A stretch of 64,000 nucleotides of DNA from Gavia stellata (taxonomy: Eukaryota > Chordata > Aves > Gaviiformes > Gaviidae), in the NCBI RefSeq assembly GCF_030936135.1, contig NC_082596.1, forward strand, positions 16,840,155 to 16,904,154. Direction: 5' to 3'. The position numbers and the translations under genes were made by a program. Under the pieces are notes generated by a model. It was given only the letters and a program-made list of their open reading frames with translations, made no database searches and was not told the origin of the DNA. Positions 48,701 to 62,200 of the stretch are shown in pieces. The stretch's first letter is position 1; the number at the start of each line of letters is the position of its first letter.

Positions 48701-51700
48701 AGTCATGTAAATTCTCCAAATTTGGAGCTTTCTTTTGAAAGAAAAAATACCGAACCATTCATTCTGTTGTAAGAACTGTCTAGGCTTTCTGATCCGCCTT
48801 TCCTAAAATACACATCATCTGCATCGTAAATAGAGAATTCCTGATGGGGAGAGTTTAAGCAAAATTGTCTGAATCTCCTTCTCTCCTCAGCATCTGCACT
48901 TTGCCATGGTTGGAGCCAGGGCACTGGTCTGCATGGGCTTTGCTCTGACAGGTTCTCTTTTGAATGCCTACTAGCACGCACGTAAATGGCCCTGGCGATC
49001 TGATATCCTTCCTACCAAAAATATTCTCATGGCCTTGCTTGCTTTCATCAGCACCACTAAGTAAACCTCAGCTAGTGGAAGGAGACATGTTGGAGCACAG
49101 CAGAAGAACAGAATGGATGAAACTACAAATTGTTAGTGTGTTAAACACAGATTATGTCTTTGGGTACAAATTCCATTAGCGACTGAATGAGTCTGGATGG
49201 GTAGTAGCTTGTGGAAGTATTTGTTATGACAAACCCAACTTTTCATTAATAGACAAAGTTATCCTGTTTTCCTCTGTAGTCTGGCCAACATCAAAATGTT
49301 TCAAACTAATTTCAGACTTGTAAAACACTGTCTATCAGATACAGACATATGGATTGAACTAGTAATTTGCTTGCCATCTGCTGATAAAGGAAGCAAGGCG
49401 TCTAACTAGAAAATGAAGAAATTTTTTTTCCTCCCATTGGAATGTCATATGGTGCCTTTAGTAGTTGTTTGTATTGACATTTTTATTGATTGTTATGTAA
49501 AGTGTTATATTGCATTGACCTGCATCTGCTTTCAATCTCATAATTATGATTTTTTTGTTGTTTACAAAATATCCATGATCATTTGAGCCTATAAATAATG
49601 TAGTTAGAAAATAACCCACTTTAAATCTGAAAAAATAAATTGTTAACTACATTTCTTATTGTATGAAACAGGAGTAAGCATATTCTTTTCCTCGGAAAAG
49701 AGAAAAATCTGAAATATTACTAACAAACAGAGTTAATTAAAGTTATACTTTCTTTTAGTCAGAATTTCCCTTTTCCTTCTGAAAGATAGGCTAGAGGCCA
49801 GGAAAAACAATACTTTCCCAACGTAAAAACAAACAAACCAACCTGCCAAAACTTTTCCACTTACGGGAAAATGGATACTTGAGCTTTCTGGGTTTGTCCC
49901 TGTAAGAGTCTTCTCTCACCAGCTCTGATGGTTTGTGCCAGTCGAGAGTTTGTCCCCCACCTCCTTGCCAAGGCTTAACTCTGCTGGCAGTAGCTGTTTC
50001 GTTTGGGGATGACTGAGCTGGAGGGGCAGAGAGGTTGCACGTTGGCATGTTGGGAGCAATTCCTCCGCCGGCGTGCATCGCCTTGCAGCTTGCCTTTGGG
50101 AAGCTGCGGGGTTTAAGAGTTGAAGATTTGCCTCCTGAAACTGCACAGACTTCTTATTTCAGCATGTAGGCCCTGGTTATCTGTGGAAATAATAATAATT
50201 AGTCCATACTGAAAGTTTAAGTGTTTGCTCTTTCAGTTAATGCTTCTTACATGTTTGTCCATTTTCATGAAGCATTTAGAGTTTCTCTGTTTAAAAGAGA
50301 CACAGCAAGTACCAAATGCAGTAACTTCTCAACAGGTATATTGCTTTCATAGGTAATAAAATACATTCTCAATCAGTACTCAAATACATGGAACTTTGGT
50401 TAGTTAAATAATAATAAATACTCATTTCAGCCCTAGTTCCCCATTTTTCATTCATATTGACAAGTATTTTATTTTTCATAGATTTCAGTGATTCATTTTG
50501 AACAGGTAGTGCTAAAAATATTAACGAGCTATGTTCTTAAACAGGAGTTACGTCTTCATAAAGGTTGTGACTGAATTGTTGATTTTCTTTTAAATAAGAC
50601 AAGCCCATTTTTTTCTGCAGCAATTGGATTATTAGCTTGCCAGAAGTGTAGGATGTAAAGAATATACCGAAGGATTTCTGTATGTGCTTGAAGTGAAAGT
50701 AATACAGACAATCACTACTTGTGCAATATACTATTTTATCTTTTGTAAATATCTTTGTTTTTCCGAAAAGTTACGTTCCTTGCAAAGTCTGTGATACCTA
50801 TTAACACATGCTGCGTTCTCTTTTCTGAGTGTGGTTGTGTATGGTTTCATTTGAAAAAAGCTAAACAGTTACATAAATAACAAGTTTTCCACAGTGTAGA
50901 GTTAATTACCATTTTACATTTGGAATTTACACTATTGAGAAAGCTATTGCAACAGTAGTGACATTTTAACAGATAGACATCTGTTGCAGATGTGCTCATA
51001 GGAACTGATACCTCTGACAGCAAGAAGTCTGCAAAAGTAAGAGGGAAATTCAGATAGTATTGATGAAGTAAAAGCTTAGGTAAATGCAGTGCTCCTGTGA
51101 CGGCTTATGGAAGGCATTAAGCTACAACAAGTAGTACCACTACTAGTACCGTTACTATATGGTTTGCCACATGCTTCCCCTCTGTTTTTTATGGCATAAG
51201 CTGCATCCGATATGCTCAGTCTGTCCTTGTATCGTATTTGTACTCCATGTTCCGGCATAGTGAATGTAGATCTGCTCTGCATGCGATGGGCCTGTTGGTT
51301 TTTATTCTGGATTTATTTCATTGAAAACATCAGGACTCTATATTTTTCTGCTGGTAAACGTTAATATTTACAGCATACACTGGGAAGTATACATCCAGAG
51401 TAATTTTACCCTTCTCAAGTTGTTTTTTTTTTTTTTAATAGGACTTACCATGCTGTACGGTATCTGACAATTCCCATGTTAATAATGCTTTGAAATGTAC
51501 ATTGCGATTGCTAAAATATAGGCGTTTACAGCATTCTGTTTGAGTATGTTGACTGCAGCAACAGAGTCAGATTAGCGCTAAGAAAATACTACTTCACAAT
51601 AATGAGGAGGCTATCAGATACTTAGTCTGACGATGCCTACCAGAAACTTGCTGTTGATGGGCATATTCACCTCAGGGTATGAACTGGCTCTTCCCAGGTT

Positions 51701-52302
51701 AATATTTGTAAGTAAGTCCATTCTTTAGCATGGTAAACTGCCTCAGAAGGAGATGAGGGTGTGATCGACAGGGGACGAGGAGCCAAGTTCCCTTCTCTTA
51801 GACAGGATGAGCAATTTGTGACAAATGCAAATTTCTTTTGTGCTTCTGTTGATGCATATTTTTATCATACAGTAGCTTTCAAAGAACATTGAGATTTGTG
51901 AATATTAGCAAATTGCTTTGGGAGCGTGTGATACGAGGTAGTTCAGAAGCAGAAAGGTTTATAAAAATAGCTAAAATGTTGTATGTCTAGTACACACTTA
52001 CTTCTTGTCTATCAAAGCTGTTCTTTCACAGGCCGAACTGCCTTACTGAGATACTATCACACTTCTGACATGAACAAATGGTTTCAAAACCCCTCATGTC
52101 AGGTCAAGATGGTGAGAACAGCAGATAGACTTGAGAACTGGGACTGTGTAAACAACACACTCCCATCACCGGACTAACGCAGGTCCAGAGAAGTGGCAGC
52201 GTCGTTCTCACTGCTCAGACATTGCCAGTGTGCTATTCTCCCCTTCCCCGGCACGAGAGAATTGACTGCAACTGTTTATTTTCAACACATGGTTGATATC
52301 TT

Positions 52303-52321
52303 TGTCTGTCTGTCTGTCTGT
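52303..52321. repeat. (TGTC)n tetranucleotide repeat
   Basis: Almost five uninterrupted TGTC units. Confidence 0.85.
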
Positions 52322-55300
52322 AGATCAGCTGTGCCTCGTTAGGGACTTTACTTACGAGCCCTGAGAATCTTGCTCAACCTTTCATCTCTGTGCCATGTAA
52401 CTGTGGTTTGTTAGAAATAACTGAGAAAAAATGTAAACTTACTGAAATGACTAAGAAGTCTATAGTCAGTGTCAGAGGAGAGAGGGGATGGACTGAACCA
52501 AGGGTGTATGTAGGAGATTAGTCCGTGCCTTCTCAGATATATTTATAATATATCTCTAGACGGCAAAAGAAAAACTCAGCAGTTGTATTTGCCCTTTGAG
52601 GTCAGAAAGGATATTTCAGCCTGACAAATTCCTCTTAGTCTTGAGGTTTCTCTTTGTACTGTGCAAAGGCATAAGAGTGTGGTATTCCCAGCTCTATATA
52701 ATCCCAGAATATACCCATACGTTGTATAAAAACCCCTTGGCTCTATATAGATAGCATATGCCATATTTATATGAGAGAACTTAATGTAGTTCAGTTAAGG
52801 GGCCGTAGAGACACTGATGCAGCTAATGGAAACATAGCAACAATGGGAGGGGAATTTGAGGGTTTTGTGCTTTCTCCATTATAACCTTATCATTGATCAT
52901 CCTGTTCAGCATTGCCTAAAGGAATCTTGGAGAGAAGATGCTATTTATTTTTGATGTTTTTAAAATGTGAAGAAATCGGAGCTCTCGGGTGAAGTTGCTG
53001 TGATCCTTCTGTAGATGTAAAAGCCATTTTTACATGGAGGAAAATGTTACTGTTTTTCTGGCCAATTTGCAGACTGTAGAGTGCCCTCAGTGGATTCAGG
53101 GGGCCTTTAGCACTTATGTCCACTCCACATGAGTTATTCAAGTGTCTCAGTAGAAATTACACGTCTAATGTTTTTTGGATATGCCTACCAGTGCCTTCAC
53201 TGAATCATACTTGTGCTGCTGCTACTGCTCTGCTCTCCTGCTAAACCAGAAAGACTCCGGCTGGAGATCAGCCAAATTTTCAAAGTGCTGATGGTGTCCA
53301 TAGTCAAGACAGAATTATCAAAAAAGTACACATTTTCCTTAGGATTTTTTGAAATGGAACTGTATTCATTATCTTGCTATTGTCAAAAGCGCTTCAGCTG
53401 GTCTTGATTTCTAGTTACATCACAGTTGTAAAGTGAGGGTTGTTTTCAATAGCTGGCAATCAGTTATCAAACATTTTGGCCTACCATTTCTTCTTTCTGA
53501 ACTGTTTAAATAATGGACAAAGTTATGAATATGCATTATAAATCTGTATCATCAAAATGGTAAGTCATACACAAACTTGGTGACTTGAAGAACAACATCT
53601 ATTTAAGCACCCAACACCATAATTTTTTTGTAGAGACTTCTAGATATGAAAGTGTGCTGGAAACATACTAAAATAAATGATATTTCCAAAGGGAAAGTTA
53701 AAATGTATGCCTTTTCTCCTCTGTTATGATTTTCTGGAGAACTCTGCCATGACCAGCATAGCTATGTCACTCTCTTATTAGTATGTGCAGAACGTCAACC
53801 TGCCTCACATCCTTTTCTAGGAGAAACTGTTGAAAGGTTCGAGTTACTCTCCATTAATAACACTGGAAGCACAAATGGCTGAAATACGCTGACAGTTGTG
53901 CCAATGCAAAGCTGTACAAAAAAGAATGAAAATTTTATCCCATTCTGTTGAAATATTAGATTAGATCGTTTAAGACCAACGTTTGAGTTGGCTTTGTGGA
54001 TAGCAAGGAAAATGGATATTCTTTTTATTATTTGTCTGTGTGAAATTTGACGTCTTTTTAACCAACATTAGCATCAATTGATAACTTGAAGGGCTATGTG
54101 GCATTCTGACTACAAAAGGGCTAGAAAGGACACATTAAGAGAGTTTATGAAGTTGCTGGGAAAAAGAGTATAATGATAGCAGCAGGAAAAAAAGCATATC
54201 ACAGCTTCAAAACAGATGGAGTCCTCTAAGGAAGCTGTCTGAACATGGCCCGGGAACTATAAATTGCATTTGGAAGGTAGGGCTTTCACTGCAGATGGCA
54301 GGTTCCCAGTTAGAAGGTGAAAGCCAGAACAGGGCTATGTGCATGCAGAGAACTACATTGAATGTGCCTAACGTCTTGTGTTTGACATACATCGAAATTT
54401 AAGTTGGAATATTAATTCCAAAGGCTAATGTACAAGTTCAGAACATGAAATGTGTCATAGTGTTCAGAAATCCAGCAACCTGCTTTCAGGCATAGAAAAT
54501 TTTAACTAAATACAAAGGCAGAATAAATTTGTGGCTCTAAAACTGAAACAAGGCATTAACTTTGACTGACATTTTCAATCGTTCTTACATTGAAATATGA
54601 CAGAAGAGCCCTCTCTTTCTTCCCATGTGCCAAGCTGGTGTCATTCCAGAGTCACCAGGTCAAAAAGCAGTGGTTTCTCTTTGGGCCTCTTACCCCATAT
54701 TATTTTATTACCCCATTTGACCTGGACCTGATTTTAGTGAAATAAATGAGAATTTTGGCTGTGACTGGGACTGCTGCTGTAGGAAAGATCCTCAGATCCT
54801 AGGAAAAAAAAAAACCTCCCTGAAGTTACCCCATCCCATGGACTTTCAGCACGGGACTTGTCTCATCTAATCGTGATGGAGGTGTCTGTGCCAGAGTTAT
54901 CTGTCTAGGATTCCTGGAGCCAATGCAAATTTAAACAACACAGTTGTGAAGTACAGAAAGTGAGTTACCTCATCCAAAAGAATGTTTCTCTATTGTCAGA
55001 GAACTGCACACTTTTTGGCCATTCATTGTATTGGCTTCGTCTCCAAAGACTGTGAAGGAAGCCTAGACACATACACCACTACACAGCAATTACAGGAGGT
55101 GATAAAAATAAAAGGAGTGCCTGCTTCTACTTTGTCCGAATGGCAGCCTTATCACTGCAGGTAGGAAGCAAAGCTTTGGCATATCTGCAGTTAATGACTC
55201 CTCTGTCTCCAAAATGTAATTTGTCGGTTAATGGGAAATACTAGTATGGCTTTAATCAAGAAGGCAAGTGGAAGGTTCTTGCTAAAACTTAAAACCTTAT

Positions 55301-58300
55301 TTAATGGAATAATTACAGTTTTATTTGTTAATAGTTTTATTTTTCTTGTTTACTATATGCATTTAAATTTCTAGGGTGACATTTCTTTAAAAAGGGAATA
55401 GAGTAAAGCCATTGAAGATGAAAGCTGCATTTTCAGTACTAGTCTTTGCGTAGAGCAAAATGATAGTAATTCTCTGGAAGTGTATTTAAAGACATGCTAA
55501 ACTGATGGCTTTGTAAGATAAAACTAAAATCAGAGGGAATGAAAGGACATTTGTGAAGCAGAAAAAGGGAGTAAGATGGAAAGGAAAAGTTAATGAGCTT
55601 ATTTGGATAAGACTGGGGATGATTCCTTCAGTACATGAGGTGTGTGTATGTATGGGAAAGGAGTGTTTCCTTTTGCTTGGGCTATTGAGAAGTCAGGAAG
55701 GCCCAGCCTGTAAGAGAGCCAGGACAGGTAAGGGAATAAGGGACCTGAAGAGAAAGCATGTCTCTGAGAAGTCAAGGAATTAACTAGGAAAAGTGGCCCA
55801 AGGAGCTTTGTCTAAAATTTTACAATACAGATTTTTTTGCATCTCAAACCAACTTTTAGTGCTTTATTTCTTTATACCTCTCACTCTTAGCATACATGCC
55901 TTTCTTCCTTCTGAAGCTGTGAAATCCATCTCAAAGTGCAGTAAATAATCTGCTAATGTCCGTTTTAAGTTACAGGAGGCCTTCAGTGATTATCTGTGAT
56001 TTGCTACCCTTTATACATTAGTCAGCTGTTTAAATCCAGAAATGCAAACTCTGCCCCTTGGTACTTTTTTCATAACTTCATTTAGATGACCTACACCTTG
56101 CAGTTACTGGGATACATGGAATGAATTTCTGGAAACTGAAATACACATTTCGTGGTGTATGCTGTACTTCGGAGTTTTGAAACCCAGTTTGTGGAGTCTT
56201 ACTGATTGCTCACGATGAAACACTGGGCATGGATAACTGTTGAAAAAGAATAGATTTCTTCAGAGAGAAAGAAAAAAAGTTCCATAACTGGATTCTTACG
56301 ATTCAGTAACCTCTCTTACGTGCAATAGCTGTCACAGGGCGGAGGCAAGAATGGGCGAAAATCTTTGAGCTGGAGGCCCTGAGAATACAGGAATCTTTGT
56401 ATCACCTAATAGGAACCTAAATGAGATGCCGAAGTAAAAAGGGTAGTTTTCTTAGGCTCCTTCCACAAAGGGTGAAGAGAGAGAGGTACCTCCAGAATGC
56501 AAATCAAAGCGGAAGCATATCTGCCCTCTCAGATAATTTCTCTTTATCTTGACTGACAATTTAGGAAGCCTGGGGAGATTACTTTAATTTAGGCCTGTAA
56601 GTTAGGTGACTGAAGTTGGGTGATGGCCCCCCGTAACTCTCTGTATGTTACATTTGGGGGAATTCTAGTGTGAAGAATCCTACAGGCAAAAAGCAGGTGA
56701 GTAATTTCAAAGTCCATGTTGCTCTAGAGCATTTCACACTCAGTTATGCTAATACAAAGAAGTGTTTTTAAGTGAGGCAATTCTACAAAATGCCAAGGCT
56801 TGCCTGAAGATGATCCAAGAAAAATGAGAAGCCAGCCCATAATGTCTGTTGCAGACTCTTTCTTAAATCTTTTGTTGCAAGTGTATAACACCTTCCTACA
56901 CTGCTTTCTGTTCAAAGATCTCCTAAGTTTATCCAGCCCCCAAGCGCCAGGCATTCAAAGAGAAATTAAAACAAGCAAAACCACCTGTTTTTTGAGGTGC
57001 TTGCAAAATAAGCGTTTTGTCTTCATTCTGCACCAGGCATTAGCAAACAGGCAGGGTTTTTGCAAGGGAAAGCTGTCAAGGATATTGTGATGGGTGCTGC
57101 GCCATGCTACGCATGCAGAGCTGTGCACGGAAAGTAGAGGCATTAAGGATTGGTTCATGGTCATAAGAAGTCCATAAAAGGAAAAAAAAACCCAAACAAG
57201 TAAAGAAGCAGAACCCTTATCATACTGAAAAGGACCTGGTCACATTGAAAATGATCACCATCTCAAATAAGACCCCATTAGCTGAATTTTCCAGATATTC
57301 TCAGATGGTAATTTTTGGATGTTTCAAAATTATTTTATTGTTAAATTGCATGATTGACTGCTTTGTAAAAGTTGATTTAACCTCTTCACCACTGAACAAT
57401 CTGTAATACTTTCTCTTGCAATTTGTTCTTTTGTGTTTCCCAACACAGCTAACAAATACTATTTCACAAAAAAATCTTTTTTTAAAGGTCATACATCACT
57501 TTAAAACTTGTTGAGGGTACTAGTGTGGTAATGTTGCTGATTATATTTAGGCAGCAAAGTGTGTCTTAAGCCCTTCAGACACAGTAAGGATGAAAGGCTG
57601 TCCTAATGTTATCTCTTTTTTTTCTTTAAAGGAACTGATGTGTCTCTTGTTTATGGGTTTATGGATGTTTTTATTGCAGCAGGGAATTTCTCCACCCCAA
57701 TTTTACAGGGCAGCAGTAAATGCTCAGCAGCTGGGATTCTTGCAGCAATATGAAGAAAGTCTTTCTTAACATTTCCATCTTCATAACAACAGTTACAAAA
57801 TGGTAACTTTGATTTCTTAAATAATACATGAATTTATGTGTGGATTTTTTATTTTTTTTTAAACACTAATGCTTACCTCAGTTAGTAGTTACCTTTTCTC
57901 CTGAAGTTTACAGTAAGCTGGAAAACTGCTGCGCAGTTGCTTGTTGCCTCTGTGTCATGGTGTGAGGATAGGTTAGGTGGAATAAAGTTACTTGAGCAAC
58001 TGGATCAATTAAGTGACTATACAATGTCGATGTAAACAATAAACACGTTGTTTTATGAAACAATGGCAATTTTAACAACATGTTAAAACATTTGCAAAAC
58101 AAACAGTAGATCAAATTTAGTGCAACAGTGTATCACAGTGGAGGAAATAAAATTTTCCTTCCCATCCACTGTAAACCTGCAGAGGGAACAAAAGGGCTCC
58201 TGCTGGGTCAGAAGGGCCTGGCTGCTGTGACCCTTCAGCAGGAAAGTGCCTGTGTATAGCTTGCAAAAATTGTAATGTGTGCATCTCAATACAGCTTCAC

Positions 58301-59184
58301 TGTATAACCTTGCAGCATTTAAGATTAAAAGACTACGTAGTGTTTGGATTACTCCTTCTTATCCTATTTTATTAAGGAATATTGAAATGTCTTCCACTAT
58401 TTAGATGAGAAAAAATGACTTTCAGATGAATGTGAACTCACTTTTGGACAAATGATGACTGAAGAGCAGGTCTGGGGAACATCTGAGTTCCCCCTGGAAT
58501 TAACTGCAGCTGAATCAATTGTGCAATATACTGTTTTAAATGTAAAAAACACATCTAACCTAGACTGTAAAGATACAGTAATAGAAAAGGTTAGCTAGTT
58601 TTCCAAACGCAGTGAACGCAAGGCAAGATGTACTGTAAACTCTTAATGCATTAACTTACACTTAGACACAACAGCATGGCTTGTCTATGCTGGATGGACA
58701 GACAAGTTAGTGAGCAGGACCTTGTTAGAACATATTACCATAGCCTGGACAAGGTCTATCAGTACTTGTCAGTCACTTTATTCCAGTTGCTTATGTAATA
58801 GAGCTCACCTCTGACAGTTGTGTATAAATCCAACACTGGTTTGTCTCTGGAAGATACCTCCAGCAGCAACAACTGAGATCAGTGTCTGAGTTACAGCATC
58901 CCATAGTCATCCCTTAATATATCATTGGAAATATGGAATAAAAGTTGGAAAAAAGGAAATAAGGAAACCAATCCTAGCAGTGGCTACCGTACCTTCTTTT
59001 GAATAGTGAAGCTGATTGGTTTTTCTAGTATAGGTATTTCAATTTTTTGATAATTTGAGGAAATTTTCAGTTACAAGTGATTCACTTTTTTTTTCCTGGT
59101 AATATTGTAGCTGAATATTGGAAATAATACACTGCAAAGAGTATTTTTTAATTGTTTGTTGTTTCCCCCCCTCCCCAGTTCCTC

Positions 59185-59290
59185 TCCAGCTAACCCACTG
59201 GTTTAGTGATTAGCACCAGAGCCTTTCACACAGTGTTTTGAGCTCAGTTCCCTGGCTGCAGTTCACTCAACCTTGACGTAAATCTCCAGT
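59185..59290 (+). repeat. Possible tRNA-derived SINE head
   Basis: The segment 'ctggtttagtgattagcaccagagcc...gttttgagctcagttccctggctgcagttcactcaacc' has A-box- and B-box-like stretches at tRNA spacing, as in 'tagtggttagagcac...ctgggttcagttccc'. It is strongly diverged, so the confidence is low. Confidence 0.3.
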
Positions 59291-62200
59291 AAGTACTTTG
59301 TGAGAGGTTAGCCTTTTGTGCAGGGTGTGTGAGAAATCCTGCCTGACCAGGTTTGTTACAGAAACCAGTGTCAAATTGCCTTGCCCCAAGTGTTTGAATA
59401 TGAAAGAGGGGGATGGGGGTGGGGGGAATCATACTAAAAACCACCCTCATGCTCCACGTCCAAGAGGCTAATTGTTCGGAAAAAAACCCAGTGTTTGGAC
59501 TCACGATGTTTCAGTGCTGATCTGCCTATGTCTGGCACTGTCAAGTGAGCCTGTGATGATTTACAGTCTGCAGGTAGAGCAGTGAGTATGTCATTCATAG
59601 AATCTGCCTTCTGTGTCTTGCTTGTTGAGGCTGGTTGCTTTTAAATTAATCTACTTGATCATGCTATTTGCCTTAGGTGATCAACAACTTTTCATGTAAA
59701 TCCTGGCCAATCTTATAAAACTAATGGAGAAGAAAAAAAACACACCAAAACACTAGCACTGTAGTCATGCCTTCGCTGTTGATGTCAGTGGTGTCATAGG
59801 AAGGCAGATAAGGTATGCAACCCTCCCTTTTTATAAGGAACATCTCCTCCCTTCTTTGCGTTGTTGGTTTTTGTTTTTTTTTTCTTCTCTTTTTTCTTTT
59901 TTAAGAAAGTTGCATCCTTTGGAAATGGAAACAATACATTATCTTACTGCCCCAGGGCCTTGTACATGAAAAGCTCGTTGAAATCTCTTTGCCATTCTTC
60001 CATATTGTGTAAAAGTGGGTTGCTCCCAAATAGATTTAAAATTCAGCATCTGTACTACTCTGTTTCTGTTAGCAACCTTCACATTAATTGCAGTTACGCA
60101 TTAGTAGAGGTCTTTTGGATTAACTCTTTCGTTCATGGGAAGTAGATCCACAGAGGTTTGCATAAACACTTTTTGGGTTTGAGGCTGGGCGCTGCTGGAA
60201 TACATTTTGACAAGTCACCCAGTTTATCAGAGTAAGACAGTAAATGGCAGCAATGTTGCTTAAAGGGAAAGGGGACCTTGGCTTCACAAAACCAAGAAGC
60301 AATGCAGAATCTGCAGCGAGGGACAAAAAGCCGCCTCTCCAGCTAAGCAGGCAGGGCAAATGAAATTCTTCAGAAGGGCAACGTTGCACAGAGGCTCGCT
60401 GTGATTTATTTAGTGGGTCCACTGACTTCACAGACTCTGGCTTGAAGGTTTTAGAGGCAGAGAAGGGGACAGGAAGGAGGAAAAAGTGCTGGAAGGAAGA
60501 AGGGGAGTCCTCTGTTTTTGCCAAGTATTATGTTTAGTTGGAATAAAACAATAATAAACACAGACTTTGAAGGCCATTTTTTCCTTACTGCTAATTACCT
60601 GCAAGAGCCGTGACAGGGAGGTACAACCTGAATTTGAGCCAGTGAGTAAAATACAAAAACCAGAGCAAAGTCTGTCAGTTGTCTTATGTTCCTGAAAAAC
60701 CTAATGTGAGTTGGTGTTGATCCATGAGGATTGGTTTTATGCATGTTTTCATCTTTCCTTTCTGTGCTGTGATTATACATTAAAAAATAAAGTGCTCTGC
60801 TTGGTGAATTTCAGTAAAAATTTAGTTACAAGGCTTTCAAGACCACTTTGCATTTTGTTAAACAACTTCTAAACATGAAATAATCTTGAAATCTAGTGTG
60901 TTGCTCCAGGCTTTTGAAATACAATTTTTCATAATGGTTATCATCATCATCATCAAAAACAATATATCCTTACAGTGAGGGAGCATTTCAGCATTATGAT
61001 TTGGCAGTCAAAACCAGAATATGACAAGGTTAAAATTTTCCTGTGCCCCTTCAGGCTGCTTGCTTAGTAACTTGGTGGTCCTTAACTGCCTGGTATTTCT
61101 AAAATGGGAAATAGAATTGGATGTGAAATACAGTTGCAGAGTTGCATTGTCAGCCTCCCTCCATGAGGGAGGATCTAAGCTAGCCACAGCATATAACACA
61201 GTTTCTCTTGCTTGCGTAATTTATTAGCTCGGACCCCAACTCCACTTACCCATGAGGATGTAAATAGCCCCACAGAACTGTATCCAGCCATCAGGATCTT
61301 GTTGCAGGGTCAGTGCCCTGCTTGCGAGAGGGCTGGGAAGCAAGATAATACATGTTTTTTAAATCCTCTTCCTTCTGATGTGAGACTTTTGTCTTTCAAC
61401 TATTGGCTAACTGCCGTTCTATTACCTGACGCTGGTATATTTGCCTTTTATATAGCTCTTTCTCCACTGCCTGTATTAGTTTTACTTCCCTTCCGAAGAC
61501 CCCTGTTTGTTTTCATTGTTATGTTTCTGTGTAGGGAGGGGGCTTTTATTGTTGCCTATATCTTAGCTTCTTTTTTTCTCTCCCAGTTGCTGCTTTTTCA
61601 CATCCCCATCTTTTACAACTACCTAAATAATTCTTAATAACGCAAAAATGTGTTAACACTTAGCCCCCTCTTTTCTTCCCTGTCCCTTTTCCTCATTCAC
61701 TGTGTATCATGCAGCTACAGCTCCCGCTAGGTTAGACACTACTTCAAGTTAGAGTACATAGTTCTTGGAACAACAGCATAAATTTTAATTAAAACTGTCA
61801 TGGTTTTGAAAAAAAATAAATAGACATTGCCTATTTGTTTGCAATAGGTCAAATAATTGAAAGCTTTTGCTGACCACAGCAGCAAAACTGCAGATGAAAA
61901 TTGTCTTATTTACTCACTGATCAGATAATTAATGTAGTATTTGATGTCCAGCCCGACTACTTTTCCAAAAAACTAAGAGCATTTTTTCCTCAGTGCAAAC
62001 TGCCAGTGTGGACATAAGCGTGTGCTTTGGAAATCTGCTTAGAATGAGCTGTTAATCCCTGGTGGAGTTGTGACTATTAGCGCTATTATCCAGGTGGTTT
62101 AGGAGAGAGCCTTGTTAAGTGCTAGAAAAGGGCTTCTTGGGTGGATCTTCTGTCCTTTCCTGTCCTTCAGCAGATCACAGTTGCCATATGTGTCACTTGG

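Noticed and set aside
60120..60524. 134-codon antisense frame
   Set aside because: There is no recognisable domain, promoter or splice structure.
61212..61637. 141-codon frame with hydrophobic, membrane-like C-terminal half
   Set aside because: The hydrophobicity comes from T-rich sequence (Leu/Phe/Val codons). There is no signal of selection or homology to any transporter or receptor that I recognise.
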